From positions 1-33,989 of the forward strand of contig NZ_CCYH01000035.1 of the NCBI RefSeq assembly GCF_000820765.1: a stretch of DNA of 33,989 nt. The letters run 5' to 3'. The notes below the pieces were generated by a model. The model was given only the letters and a program-made list of their open reading frames with translations. It did no database searches and had not been told where the DNA came from. Position 1 is the first letter of the stretch, and each line of letters begins with the position of its first letter. Position numbers and translations under genes: made by a program. This DNA is from Candidatus Soleaferrea massiliensis AP7 (lineage in GTDB: Bacteria > Bacillota > Clostridia > Oscillospirales > Ruminococcaceae). Below are positions 15,086 to 23,496 of the stretch, piece after piece.

Positions 15086-16099
15086 TCACCGGCTCAGCAG
15101 CCAGACCATTTCGGATTCATGGCGCTTTGGACGCTCCATCAGATCACGGATGGCGTCGCGCGCCTTTTTGTCGTTGTAAAGCACCTCATACATCTGGTCG
15201 ATGATCGGCATCTCGATACCCGCCTTATGCGACAGGTCATAGGCGCATTTGCAGGAGATGTAGCCTTCCACGGTCATACCGACCTTTTCTATGGCCTGCG
15301 CGGCGGTGTTTCCCTCGCCAATCAGGATGCCTGCGCGGCGGTTGCGCGAATGCATGCTGGTACAGGTCACGATCAGGTCGCCGATGCCGGAAAGGCCAGC
15401 GAAGGTTTCCCGCTGGGAGCCGAGCGCACAGCCGAGCCGTGCAATTTCCGTGATGCCGCGGGTCATCAGCGCCGCTTTGGAATTGTCCCCGAGTCCGAGT
15501 CCATCGTTGATGCCGGCAGCCAGCGCAATGACATTTTTGAGCGCGGCGCCAAGCTCCACGCCGATCAGGTCGTCGTTGACATAGATGCGCAGCGTCTTAT
15601 TCATGATGATATCCTGCACCTTCTGCGCGCTCTCCCTGTCGTCCGAAGCGCACACAATCGTGGTCGGGATGCCGCGCGCGACCTCCTCCGCATGGGACGG
15701 TCCGGACAGCACGACCACCTTGTTCCGGGGAAGCTCCTCGGCCAGCACCTGGGAAAGCCGCTTGAGCGTTCCGCGTTCCAGGCCCTTTGCCACATTTGCG
15801 GCGATGGTGTTTTCATCGAGATAGGATACAGCCTTCTGTGCCACCTGCCTGACGGCAAAGGACGGAACCGCAAAGATCACCAGTTCCTTGCCCGCCACGC
15901 AGCTGATGTCATCGGTCAGCTGGATGCTGTCCGGAACCGGGACGCCGGGCAGCAGCTTTTTGTGTTCCCCATCTCTTTTGATTGCTTCGATTTCTTCGCT
16001 GAAAGCAGACCACAGCGTCACCCTGTGCGCAAACCGCTCCAGCATCACAGACAGCGCAACGCCGAATCCGCCCGCGCCGAGAACTGTTATATCCGCCAT
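15086..16099 (-). CDS. gpsA: Glycerol-3-phosphate dehydrogenase [NAD(P)+]
   Basis: A 337-residue cytosolic enzyme that reduces dihydroxyacetone phosphate to sn-glycerol 3-phosphate, the backbone for phospholipids. The N-terminal Rossmann motif is ITVLGAGGFGVALS. The family signatures LSGPSHAEEVARGIPT (about 138-153), the catalytic-lysine region LGAALKNVIALAAGINDGLGLGDNSKAALMTRG and the substrate-binding FAGLSGIGDLIVTCTS with RNRRAG are all present. The length is typical. AAGGAGGGG lies 6 nt before the ATG. It is downstream of plsY, whose acyltransferase uses its product. In many Firmicutes spoIVA follows gpsA, but here repeat copy B and an IS follow. Confidence 0.97.
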   Translation of the reverse strand: MADITVLGAGGFGVALSVMLERFAHRVTLWSAFSEEIEAIKRDGEHKKLLPGVPVPDSIQLTDDISCVAGKELVIFAVPSFAVRQVAQKAVSYLDENTIAANVAKGLERGTLKRLSQVLAEELPRNKVVVLSGPSHAEEVARGIPTTIVCASDDRESAQKVQDIIMNKTLRIYVNDDLIGVELGAALKNVIALAAGINDGLGLGDNSKAALMTRGITEIARLGCALGSQRETFAGLSGIGDLIVTCTSMHSRNRRAGILIGEGNTAAQAIEKVGMTVEGYISCKCAYDLSHKAGIEMPIIDQMYEVLYNDKKARDAIRDLMERPKRHESEMVWLLSR

Positions 16100-16457
16100 G
16101 TCAATCCCCTCCTTGTCCTTTACCCAAAACGTATGCTATCTTCGAATCGGTTATTCCACACGATTGATACTGCTTCGTATAGCGCCTCGGATCACGAGCA
16201 GGCAGCTACGGCAGATGCCCTGCTGTTACCGCAAAAACATCCAGCGCTTTGATATCATCTTTGCTTTGATATTCTCCCGAATTAGAAACAGTATCATCTG
16301 TACGCAGAATATCCATCATGGTACGGTCAGACGGAAAAACATCTGACGAATCGGCCGTTACGCTTTTGGGGAGAAATTCCTTCCGACCGCGTATTTTCGG
16401 AGATATGGATTCTGCCGCATATCCATAAGATATTTTTCCGCTGTTATTCTAAAAAAA
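16100..16457. other. Non-coding spacer between plsY and gpsA
   Basis: 358 bp with no open frame I can support. It contains a small hairpin TATGGAT/ATCCATA (16404-16410 and 16421-16427) and no clear promoter. It is unusually long for two genes of one conserved operon. Confidence 0.5.
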
Positions 16458-17105
16458 CTATTTCTTATCCTGTTTTTTCTTTCCAAATTTGTTTTCGGTT
16501 CCATTCATCAGCCGTTTGATGTTCTCGCGATGGCAGAAGAATGAAATCGCCGCAATCAGCAGTGCGAATATGGTTTCCACCAACACGGGCTTTCCGGTAA
16601 AGAAGCAGTAGAAGTATGTAAAAACCGGAAACAGCGCCATCATGATCAGGGAACCGAGCGAAACGATTCTGCTGATACCGACCGTAACGGCAAAAACTGC
16701 GGCGCAGAAAAGAAACGCCATCGGATTGATGATCAGCACGATCCCGGCGGATACAAGTACGCCCTTGCCGCCCTTAAACCGAAAATACAGCGGGTACAGA
16801 TGTCCCAGAATCGCGAAAAATCCGCCGATGTACGCGCCGTCAAACGCATCAATCCCTGCCAGGGAAAACAGCCATCTGCTCAACAGCACGGCCGCAACGC
16901 CCTTGAGAAGGTCCCCGAGCAGCGTGACGGCGGCAGGCCATTTTCCATAGGTGCGCAGGATATTCGTCATACCCGCGTTGCCGCTGCCGAAGTCCCGGAT
17001 ATCCTGTTTGTAATAGACCTTTGAAACAAGCAGACCAAAATTGATGCTGCCCAGCAAATAGCCTATCGCAGCAACTGCCAACGACATCAGTATCATGATT
17101 TCCAT
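16458..17105 (-). CDS. plsY: Glycerol-3-phosphate acyltransferase PlsY
   Basis: A 215-residue membrane enzyme that transfers an acyl group from acyl-phosphate to glycerol 3-phosphate to make lysophosphatidic acid. It has the three family motifs: the N-terminal GYLLGSINFG with DIRDFGSGNAGMTN (about 34-47), GHLYPLYFRFKGGKGV (glycine-rich phosphate site, about 101-116), and the C-terminal region with FFCHRENIKRLMNGTE. About five to seven hydrophobic helices are visible. The C-terminus is rich in Lys. The ATG at 17105 has a GGGGG site 11 nt upstream. It lies between der and gpsA, which supplies its acceptor substrate. Confidence 0.96.
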   Translation of the reverse strand: MEIMILMSLAVAAIGYLLGSINFGLLVSKVYYKQDIRDFGSGNAGMTNILRTYGKWPAAVTLLGDLLKGVAAVLLSRWLFSLAGIDAFDGAYIGGFFAILGHLYPLYFRFKGGKGVLVSAGIVLIINPMAFLFCAAVFAVTVGISRIVSLGSLIMMALFPVFTYFYCFFTGKPVLVETIFALLIAAISFFCHRENIKRLMNGTENKFGKKKQDKK

Positions 17106-17422
17106 CGTGTTCTAACCCCCGCTTATTCTGCTCATATATTGTAGATTGTCTGACAGCTGGCAGAAGCATACCGCCTGGCGGCGTTACCTTCCGTTATCTC
17201 CTGCCAGCCGCCGCTTCATTTTATCTGTAATCCCGTATCCATCAGGATTTTTCATTGGGATTTACTTATAACGATATCATTTGTGATTCCAGCCCATGAA
17301 GGAATCCATCCGTCCGTTTTTGGCAAACGGACAGGCCATATGTTTGTCTGCTATGTCGCCATACATCTTTTTGACACCGAATATATCATCTCCAAGATGC
17401 ACGATCCTTGCTCGACAGCAGT
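17106..17422. other. Structured spacer between der and plsY
   Basis: 317 bp with no supported gene. It has inverted repeats GCTGGCAG/CTGCCAGC (17156-17163 and 17201-17208), with an inner CCGC/GCGG hairpin, and GTCCGTTT/AAACGGAC (17312-17319 and 17325-17332). On the minus strand this would be a structured leader for plsY. The GTCCGTTT/AAACGGAC arms are also found at 5454-5515. Confidence 0.5.
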
Positions 17423-18745
17423 TTATTTGTCTCCGCGCTCGCGAATCTTCATGCGGACCGGCGTACCCTCCAGACCAAAGGTTTCGCGGATCTGGTTCTC
17501 CAGATACCGCTGGTAGGAGAAGTGAAACAGGTCCTTGCGGTTGACAAACGCCACAAACGTCGGCGGCTTGGTGGATGCCTGTGTGATATAGAAGATCTTG
17601 AGCCGCTTTCCGCGGTCCGACGGCGGCTGAACCCTGGCCGTCGCATAGGCCAGCACATCATTGAGCTTTCCGGTGGAGATGCGCATGGCGTTCTGTTCGT
17701 ACACATAGCCGATCAGCTCAAACAGCCGGTCAATCCGCTGTCCGGTCTTCGCAGAGATGAACACAAACGGCACATAGGACATGAAGCTGAAATCCTTCTC
17801 GAGCTTCGCCCGGAATTCCTGCATGGTTTTTCCGTCCTTTTCGACGGCATCCCATTTGTTGACGGCGACGATGCAGCCCTTGCCCTGTTCATGCGCATAG
17901 CCCGCCACCTTGGAATCCTGCTCGGTGAAACCTTCGAGCGCATCGATCATGATGACGCAGACGTCGGCGCGGTCCACGGCCATATAGGCGCGCAGGACGC
18001 TGTAACGCTCGATCGCCTCATCCACCCTGCTCTTGCGCCGGATGCCGGCCGTGTCGATGAAGACATACTGCCTGTCATCCCGCTGGATGACCGTATCGGT
18101 GGCGTCGCGGGTGGTGCCCGCAATGTCGGACACGATGACCCGTTCTTCCCCGGCGATCTTGTTGACCAGCGAGGACTTGCCGACATTCGGCTTTCCGATG
18201 ACCGCGACCTTGATCATCTCTTCGTCATAGTCGTCCTGCTTGTCGAAATCGATGTGTTCAAACGCGGCGTCCAGCAGATCGCCGGTGCCGTGTCCATGCG
18301 CGGCCGAAACTGCGACCGGGTCGCCGAGTCCCAAATTGTAGAATTCATAGAAATCCGCCGGCGGCGCGCCGACCGAATCGCATTTGTTGACGCACAGGAC
18401 GACGGGCTTGCCGCTTTTGAGCAGCATCGTCGCGACATCCTGGTCGTTGGCGGTCACACCCGCCCGCAGGTCGGTCACCAGGATGATGACGTCCGCCTTT
18501 TCGATCGCCATCTGCGCCTGCGCGCGCATCTGTGACAGGATAATATCGTCCGAATGCGGCTCGATACCGCCGGTATCCACCAGCATGACCTGGCGGCTGC
18601 GCCATTCGCATTCCGCATAGATGCGGTCGCGGGTTACGCCCGGCGTGTCGTCCACAATCGAGAGCCGCTGCCCGATCAGCTTATTGAACAATGTGGACTT
18701 GCCGACATTCGGCCGGCCCACAACTGCGATAATTGGTTTTGACAT
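17423..18745 (-). CDS. der: Ribosome-associated double GTPase Der (EngA)
   Basis: A 440-residue essential GTPase for maturation of the 50S subunit. Two tandem G domains are visible: the first with GRPNVGKS, DTGG and NKCD, the second with GKPNVGKS, DTAG and NKWD. A C-terminal KH-like domain follows (LKIFYITQASTKPPTFVAFVN). The TTRDATD switch of the second domain and VTRDR of the first are intact. AGGAGG 7 nt before the ATG overlaps the end of the upstream DUF512 gene, whose stop lies 3 nt from this start, so the two are translationally coupled. Confidence 0.98.
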   Translation of the reverse strand: MSKPIIAVVGRPNVGKSTLFNKLIGQRLSIVDDTPGVTRDRIYAECEWRSRQVMLVDTGGIEPHSDDIILSQMRAQAQMAIEKADVIILVTDLRAGVTANDQDVATMLLKSGKPVVLCVNKCDSVGAPPADFYEFYNLGLGDPVAVSAAHGHGTGDLLDAAFEHIDFDKQDDYDEEMIKVAVIGKPNVGKSSLVNKIAGEERVIVSDIAGTTRDATDTVIQRDDRQYVFIDTAGIRRKSRVDEAIERYSVLRAYMAVDRADVCVIMIDALEGFTEQDSKVAGYAHEQGKGCIVAVNKWDAVEKDGKTMQEFRAKLEKDFSFMSYVPFVFISAKTGQRIDRLFELIGYVYEQNAMRISTGKLNDVLAYATARVQPPSDRGKRLKIFYITQASTKPPTFVAFVNRKDLFHFSYQRYLENQIRETFGLEGTPVRMKIRERGDK

Positions 18746-18748
18746 CTG

Positions 18749-20056
18749 TTATCCTCCTGTCATCTTCTCAAGCAGCTCAAAGCCGTCATTTTCCACGACG
18801 CCGACCGACACTCCGAGTTCCTCCTCGAGCGCTTCCAATGTGATATCGTCTAAAAAGCGATCCTGTTCAAACCGCAGCATCACCCGCGGAATCAGCAGCG
18901 TATCGCCTAAATGCTTTCCTTTAAGCTGCGCGATCAAATCGGTGGCGGTGATAAGCCCCGCAACCGTGATGGTCTCGCCAAAGTACTCGTTGCGTATGAT
19001 ATGAACGCGGCAGTCGAGCCCCGGAAACCTCTGCTTGGCGCGCTGTGCCAGCTCTGTGATGAACGGGCCTACCGCCGTACCGGTCGCAATCGAAACCGTC
19101 CTGCCCGGTGTGCAGGTGATCGTATCGTCCTCCAAGGCGCGTTCAAACTCCTCTTTCAGCAAAGCCAGCAGCCCCACGCCGTTCTCCAGCTGGTTGTAAT
19201 CGCCGTAATAGGCGGGTTCGGGGATGGGAAGTTCTGCCTTCAGGAAGAATTCATCCGCTGGATAGGCCAGCCGCACGCCGTGCTGTTCATAAAATTCGTC
19301 GGCAAACGCGTGGATGATCCGGATGGTCTCTCCGGCCTGCTGCTTCGTATAGGGCTTGAGCTCATATAAGTCCTGCCGGAACCTGGTCAGTCCAACCGGC
19401 ACAGCCGCGATGCTCTCAAGATTCGGATACAGCGCGGAAAGCTCCCGCAGGCTGCGTTTCAGCTCCTCCCCGTCATTGATGCCGGGACAGAGGACCAGCT
19501 GCGTGTTCACCTTGATTCCTGCATCGGTCAGCTGCCTGATATACGAAAGGCACTCCCCTGCCCGCGGGTTTTTCATCATCTTCACCCGCAGCTCCGGATT
19601 TGTCGTGTGGACCGAGATGTTGATCGGGCTGATATGCATCTTGATGATGCGGTCGATGTCCGCCTGCTTGAGGTTGGTCAGCGTGACATAATTGCCGAAC
19701 AGGAACGAAAGCCGTTCGTCGTCATCCTTAAAATAGAGCTGCTCGCGCATGCCCGGCGGCATCTGGTCCACAAAGCAGAAGATGCATTTATTTTTGCAGT
19801 GATGCTGTTTGTCCATCAGATAGGTCTCGAATTCGAGGCCCAAATCCTCATATTCATCCTTTTTCACGGTGATCTGTCTGAGTCTCTGCTTACGGTCCAG
19901 CAAAGACAGCTTCAGAACCCTGTCCATCATATAAAAACGGTAGTCGAGCACATCCGAAATGGCGTTCTCATTGATGGAGATGAGAACCTGTCCCGGTTTG
20001 ATGCCGGCGCGATGCGCCGGTGAAAAACGCTCAACCGCTTGGATTTTGACTGGCAT
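18749..20056 (-). CDS. DUF512 protein: PDZ plus radical-SAM-like plus DUF512
   Basis: A 435-residue protein found next to der in many Firmicutes. Its exact reaction is not known to me. The N-terminus is a PDZ-like domain (about 1-60, SPAHRAGIKPGQVLISIN). A radical-SAM-type cluster motif, CKNKCIFCFVDQ (C-x3-C-x2-C, about residue 85), follows, then a barrel-like core (NISVHTTNPELRVKMM, NTQLVLCPGINDG) and the DUF512 domain with PADEFF and TGTAVGPF. The ATG at 20056 is preferred over ATG 20065: AAGGA is 9 nt from the former and directly abuts the latter, and the protein then begins MPVKIQAV as in homologues. It is first in the operon with der, plsY and gpsA and has its own consensus promoter. Confidence 0.9.
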   Translation of the reverse strand: MPVKIQAVERFSPAHRAGIKPGQVLISINENAISDVLDYRFYMMDRVLKLSLLDRKQRLRQITVKKDEYEDLGLEFETYLMDKQHHCKNKCIFCFVDQMPPGMREQLYFKDDDERLSFLFGNYVTLTNLKQADIDRIIKMHISPINISVHTTNPELRVKMMKNPRAGECLSYIRQLTDAGIKVNTQLVLCPGINDGEELKRSLRELSALYPNLESIAAVPVGLTRFRQDLYELKPYTKQQAGETIRIIHAFADEFYEQHGVRLAYPADEFFLKAELPIPEPAYYGDYNQLENGVGLLALLKEEFERALEDDTITCTPGRTVSIATGTAVGPFITELAQRAKQRFPGLDCRVHIIRNEYFGETITVAGLITATDLIAQLKGKHLGDTLLIPRVMLRFEQDRFLDDITLEALEEELGVSVGVVENDGFELLEKMTGG

Positions 20057-20113
20057 TGCTTCCATCCTTTTTTCGTACTATGACTATTCTTCACCATTCA
20101 TTTGGCGGTATAC

Positions 20114-20142
20114 ATTATACCATACAACGCCGGTTTTATCAA
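20114..20142 (-). promoter_or_regulatory. Sigma-A promoter of the DUF512-der-plsY-gpsA operon
   Basis: Minus strand: TTGATA (20137-20142), 17-nt spacer, TATAAT (20114-20119) with TGG before it, giving an extended -10. The leader is about 50 nt. No comparably good promoter is seen before der, plsY or gpsA. Confidence 0.87.
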
Positions 20143-20203
20143 ATGGTTCTAGCCAAGAAAAAACGGCACAGACTCCCGCCTATACCGCTCGAGATATGTA
20201 CTG

Positions 20204-20689
20204 TTAAGCCTGCAGGTCCCTCACCTTGACATCCAGTCCGTCCACCCAGTCATAGAGGGTATCAACCTTCCAGTTGATCTCCTTGACATCGTGCTTGATG
20301 GTCCGGACATCCTTTTCGAGCCCGCCGACCCGTCTGTCCAGATTGTCCAGCCGCCGGTCAACCCTGTCCATACGCTGATCGACCTGTTCCAGCTGCTGGT
20401 CGACGCTTTCCAACCGCTGGTCAAACTGCTTCAGCCCCTGATCGACCTGTTCCAGCTGCTGATCAACATTCTCCAGCTTCTGGTCAAACCGTTTCAGCCG
20501 CTGATCGAACTGTCCCAGCTGCTGGTCAACATTTTCCAACCGCTGGTCGAACTGCTTCAGCTGCCGGTCGACATTTTCCAATCTCTGGTCAACCTGTCCG
20601 AGCTGCCGGTTTACCTGTACAAGTCCCTGGCCCATGCTGTCCATTTTGGAGATCAGAAGCTCGAACATCTGCTTGGTTTCGCCGTCCAC
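20204..20689 (-). CDS. Heptad-repeat coiled-coil protein
   Basis: A 161-residue protein that is almost entirely one coiled coil. From about residue 25 it runs in near-perfect heptads of the form (Q/R)(Q/R)Lxx(V/F)D, at least 13 in a row, such as QRLENVD, RQLKQFD and QQLEQVD. It closes with a less regular part, KDVRTIKHDVKEINWKVDTL. The DNA is correspondingly a degenerate 21-bp tandem repeat. I chose the GTG at 20689 because AAGGAGG lies 8 nt upstream. An ATG at 20740 lies upstream of the apparent promoter -10 and has no ribosome site. No signal peptide or membrane helix is present. Function unknown; such proteins often scaffold or oligomerise. It is unlike its neighbours and stands alone. Confidence 0.8.
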   Translation of the reverse strand: MDGETKQMFELLISKMDSMGQGLVQVNRQLGQVDQRLENVDRQLKQFDQRLENVDQQLGQFDQRLKRFDQKLENVDQQLEQVDQGLKQFDQRLESVDQQLEQVDQRMDRVDRRLDNLDRRVGGLEKDVRTIKHDVKEINWKVDTLYDWVDGLDVKVRDLQA

Positions 20690-20723
20690 ACCGAAAACCT
20701 CCTTATAAAAAGGATTTGTCCCT

Positions 20724-20732
20724 ATTATAGCA
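20724..20732 (-). promoter_or_regulatory. Extended -10 promoter for the coiled-coil gene
   Basis: Minus strand TGCTATAAT (20732 down to 20724) is a perfect extended -10. It lies 35 nt upstream of the GTG start and inside the region an upstream ATG would translate, which is the main reason to reject that ATG. Confidence 0.65.
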
Positions 20733-20764
20733 TATCCCATTCAGAAAAGAAACGCTGAAAAGGG

Positions 20765-20807
20765 TAAAAAAATAGAGAAGGAGAAAAAAACTTTTCGCCT
20801 TCTCTAT
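20765..20807 (-). terminator. Intrinsic terminator after rpmF
   Basis: Arms ATAGAGAAGG (20772-20781) and CCTTCTCTAT (20798-20807) with further inner GAAAA/TTTTC pairing. On the minus strand the stem is followed by TTTTTTT (20765-20771), a textbook intrinsic terminator. It lies 20 bp beyond the rpmF stop. Confidence 0.9.
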
Positions 20808-20826
20808 CCTTTGTTTCGTGTCTGGA

Positions 20827-21009
20827 CTATGCTTCCTTTTTGATAACTTCTACGCCTTTATAGAAGCCACAGTTACCACAAACTCTGTGAGGAAGTTTTA
20901 ATTCACCACACTGTGTACATCTGGAAAAGCTAGGCTCTTTCAGTTTCCAAACGTTGGAACGCCTCTTGTCGCGTCTCATCTTGGATACTCTTCTCTTTGG
21001 TACAGCCAT
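20827..21009 (-). CDS. rpmF: 50S ribosomal protein L32 (zinc-binding type)
   Basis: A 60-residue ribosomal protein. It begins MAVPKRRVSKMRRDKRRSNV, the standard L32 start, and has the zinc-binding pairs CTQC and CGNC. AAGGAGGTG stands 6 nt before the ATG at 21009. Longer in-frame extensions have no support. It follows the DUF177 gene by about 90 nt, the usual bacterial pairing, and is closed by the terminator at 20765-20807. Confidence 0.98.
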   Translation of the reverse strand: MAVPKRRVSKMRRDKRRSNVWKLKEPSFSRCTQCGELKLPHRVCGNCGFYKGVEVIKKEA

Positions 21010-21099
21010 GGTCAACACCTCCTTAGCAGATTCCTCTGCAAGATTTATCACACATATATCATGTAAAACACAGAATATCATCCGGTTCTGCGCCCGGAA

Positions 21100-21594
21100 T
21101 CACTTTAAAAGCTCCTGTAAAGCTTGTAGGCGGGGATCCAACTGTTTATGTTTACAGCCGCATTCCTTTTCATTCAGGTTCTGACCGCAGTCCGGGCACA
21201 GCCCCTTGCAATCATCCCTGCACAGAATTTTGAGTGGAAGTTCCAGCAGGATGTCGGATACCGCCAACTCGTCCATATCCAGCTTGGATTCCTCCAGCAG
21301 AATAAAATCATCCGAATAGGCGGCGTTGAGTTCATTGACAAGGATGTGCTCGAAGGCCATGTCAAAATCCTTCACGACGTCCTCCAGACACCGGTCACAG
21401 GCCTTGGCCAGCTGAAACCGCGCATGGTATTTGAGTTCCACAATACCGGCATGGTTCACTATCCCGCCTTTGATCTGAACCGGCGTTTGAAAGGGGTTGC
21501 CGCTGTACAGCTTAACTTCGGACAAATCCAGCGCATAATCGATGGGCTTGGTTTCGCCTACCACTTCGAAAAGCTGTTTTAAATCGATAAACAT
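21100..21594 (-). CDS. DUF177 (YceD-family) protein
   Basis: A 164-residue protein of the DUF177/YceD family, almost always encoded just upstream of rpmF. Members have been linked to 23S rRNA or ribosome assembly in plants and bacteria (family knowledge). It starts MFIDLKQLFEV, has the paired-cysteine motif CDRCLED in the middle and a C-terminal Cys cluster (CRDDCKGLCPDCGQNLN then CGCKHKQLDPRL), probably binding zinc. The ATG at 21594 has AGAGG 6 nt upstream and is preferred over an ATG at 21618. It has its own consensus promoter. Confidence 0.93.
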   Translation of the reverse strand: MFIDLKQLFEVVGETKPIDYALDLSEVKLYSGNPFQTPVQIKGGIVNHAGIVELKYHARFQLAKACDRCLEDVVKDFDMAFEHILVNELNAAYSDDFILLEESKLDMDELAVSDILLELPLKILCRDDCKGLCPDCGQNLNEKECGCKHKQLDPRLQALQELLK

Positions 21595-21621
21595 AATGCA
21601 CCTCTTAACGCCACTCATAGT

Positions 21622-21651
21622 ATTATATTATAAATCGGTACCTTTTGTCAA
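21622..21651 (-). promoter_or_regulatory. Sigma-A promoter of DUF177-rpmF
   Basis: Minus strand: TTGACA (21646-21651), 18-nt spacer, TATAAT (21622-21627). Both boxes match the consensus perfectly. The leader before the ATG at 21594 is only about 20 nt. Confidence 0.85.
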
Positions 21652-21682
21652 TATTTCTGCACGGAAATTTTGTAAAAATCCA

Positions 21683-22090
21683 TTAGATATATTTTTTAAC
21701 TTCTTCCGGCAGGTCGGATTCATCACAAGAAATCGTGAAAACAATCTTGACCTCACCTTCCTTGGTGATCTCGCTGAGTTTGTCCAGCATAGCGCCCAGT
21801 CCCTGATAATCGCGTCCGCCAATTTTGAAGGTGCCGTCGACGAACAGGTCGGTGATATCGTAGTTGCCGGCGAGAAGGCCGGTCAGGAAACCATAGAAGG
21901 CGTCAAAACCAACGATGTTGTAGCTCTCCGCATCGATCAGACGGACCGCATGGCTCAGATCATAGGTCAGCTTCATGCCCTTTTCAACACAAACAACATT
22001 GCCGCTCGATTTTCCTGCCGCTGTGTTCACCATATCCACCAGTTTCTTGGTTTTGCCTGTGCCTTTGTTTCCTACGATGAGATTGATCAT
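21683..22090 (-). CDS. Small P-loop ATP-binding protein of unknown function
   Basis: A 135-residue protein starting MINLIVGNKGTGKTKKLVDM, where GNKGTGKT is a Walker A (P-loop) motif. A hydrophobic strand ending in FVDG (about 90-95) could be the Walker B strand, and the C-terminus runs KIVFTISCDESDLPEEVKKYI. It is too short for a full AAA or RecA core but large enough for a minimal kinase-like fold. GGGGGA precedes the ATG by 7 nt. It follows pgi by 68 nt and may be co-transcribed with it. I recall similar short proteins in other Clostridia but no assigned function. Confidence 0.75.
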   Translation of the reverse strand: MINLIVGNKGTGKTKKLVDMVNTAAGKSSGNVVCVEKGMKLTYDLSHAVRLIDAESYNIVGFDAFYGFLTGLLAGNYDITDLFVDGTFKIGGRDYQGLGAMLDKLSEITKEGEVKIVFTISCDESDLPEEVKKYI

Positions 22091-22158
22091 TTTAGATTCC
22101 CCCTGTGTTTGAATTTTTATCATTTGAAATCACATTGAGATGTGCTTGGCCGCAAATT

Positions 22159-23496
22159 TTACTGCAGTTTCGCTTCAAGGGAGGCTTTCTCATTTTCATA
22201 TCCCGGCTTGCCCAGCAGTGCGAACATGTTCTTCTTGTAACTCTCAACGCCCGGCTGGTTGAACGGATTGACGCCCAGCAGGTAGCCGGAGATCGCGCAG
22301 GCCTTTTCAAAGAAGTAGACCATATAGCCGAATTCATATTCGTTGATTTCCGGAACCTCCAGAATCATATTCGGCACGCCGCCTTCGGAATGGGCGATCA
22401 GGGTGCCTTCAAACGCCTTCTGGTTGACCACGGACATGTTCTGGTTGGACAGGAAGTTCAGTCCGTCGAAGTTGCCGGCATCCTCCTTGATGAACAAATC
22501 CTGCTTCGGCTTCTGGATGTTGACCACCGTTTCGAAGATGATCTTGCTGCCGTCCTGGATAAACTGTCCCAGGGAGTGCAGGTCGGTCGAAAAGACGACC
22601 GAAGACGGGTAAAGGCCTTTGTTGTCCTTGCCCTCGCTCTCGCCGAAGAGCTGCTTGAACCACTCGTTCATCATTGCAAACGCGGGATCATAGCTGACCA
22701 GCAGCTCGACCGCTTTGCCCTTGCGGTACAGGCAGTTCCGGATGGCCGCGTACCTGTAACAGTCATTTTTGGCAAGATCGGTATCGTTTAAACTGTCCAT
22801 TGCGTCCTTTGCGCCTTCCATGATGCGCTGGATGTCACAGCCGGCGACTGCAATCGGGAGCAGTCCCACCGCTGTCAGTACGGAGAAACGTCCGCCGACG
22901 TCGTCAGGAATCACAAAGGTCTCGTAGCCGAGGTCATCGGACAGCTCTTTGAGAGTGCCTCTCTGTTTGTCGGTTGTCGCATAGATGCGGTTTTTCGCCT
23001 CATCCTTGCCGTATTTGTTTTCGAGGAATTCCCGGAAAATGCGGAACGCCAGCGCCGGCTCGGTTGTGGTGCCGGATTTGGAGATGATATTGACCGAAAC
23101 ATCCTTGCCCTCGCACAGGGAGAGAACCTCCTGCAGATAGGTCGGGCTGATGGAGTTTCCAACAAAATAGATCTCCGGCGTATCCTTTTTCAGGTTGTTA
23201 TATAAAGGAGACTTGAGCAGCTCAATCGCCGCCCTTGCGCCCAGATAAGAACCGCCGATGCCGATCACGATCAGCACGTCGCTGTCGGATTTGATCTTCT
23301 CAGCCGCCTTCTGGATGCGCGCAAACTCCTCCTTGTCATAGTTTTCGGGCAGGTCCACCCAGCCCAGGAAATCGTTGCCCAGTCCGCTTTTTTCGTGCAG
23401 CGTCTTGTGAGCGGCCTCCACCTGGGAAGCCATGCCCAGAAGCTCGTCTTCACCCAAAAAACCTTTCAAATGCCTGTCGTTCAATGTTAATGCCAT
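22159..23496 (-). CDS. pgi: Glucose-6-phosphate isomerase
   Basis: A 445-residue glycolytic enzyme interconverting glucose 6-phosphate and fructose 6-phosphate in the cytosol. It has the sugar-phosphate (SIS) motifs [15 protein letters not shown] and [18 protein letters not shown] signature 1 [16 protein letters not shown], and signature 2 [19 protein letters not shown] near the C-terminus. The length is that of the Firmicutes-type enzyme (about 450). GGAGG lies before the ATG and a consensus promoter at 23530-23558. Confidence 0.98.
   Translation of the reverse strand: MALTLNDRHLKGFLGEDELLGMASQVEAAHKTLHEKSGLGNDFLGWVDLPENYDKEEFARIQKAAEKIKSDSDVLIVIGIGGSYLGARAAIELLKSPLYNNLKKDTPEIYFVGNSISPTYLQEVLSLCEGKDVSVNIISKSGTTTEPALAFRIFREFLENKYGKDEAKNRIYATTDKQRGTLKELSDDLGYETFVIPDDVGGRFSVLTAVGLLPIAVAGCDIQRIMEGAKDAMDSLNDTDLAKNDCYRYAAIRNCLYRKGKAVELLVSYDPAFAMMNEWFKQLFGESEGKDNKGLYPSSVVFSTDLHSLGQFIQDGSKIIFETVVNIQKPKQDLFIKEDAGNFDGLNFLSNQNMSVVNQKAFEGTLIAHSEGGVPNMILEVPEINEYEFGYMVYFFEKACAISGYLLGVNPFNQPGVESYKKNMFALLGKPGYENEKASLEAKLQ

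Noticed and set aside
15017..16252. A 411-codon plus-strand frame over gpsA, with similar long frames over der (17408-18535) and htrA (32157-33251)
   Set aside because: All are mirror frames of well-identified minus-strand genes, with no family features.
20204..20600. CRISPR-like periodic repeats
   Set aside because: The period is 21 bp without unique spacers, and it encodes protein heptads in one open frame with a ribosome site.
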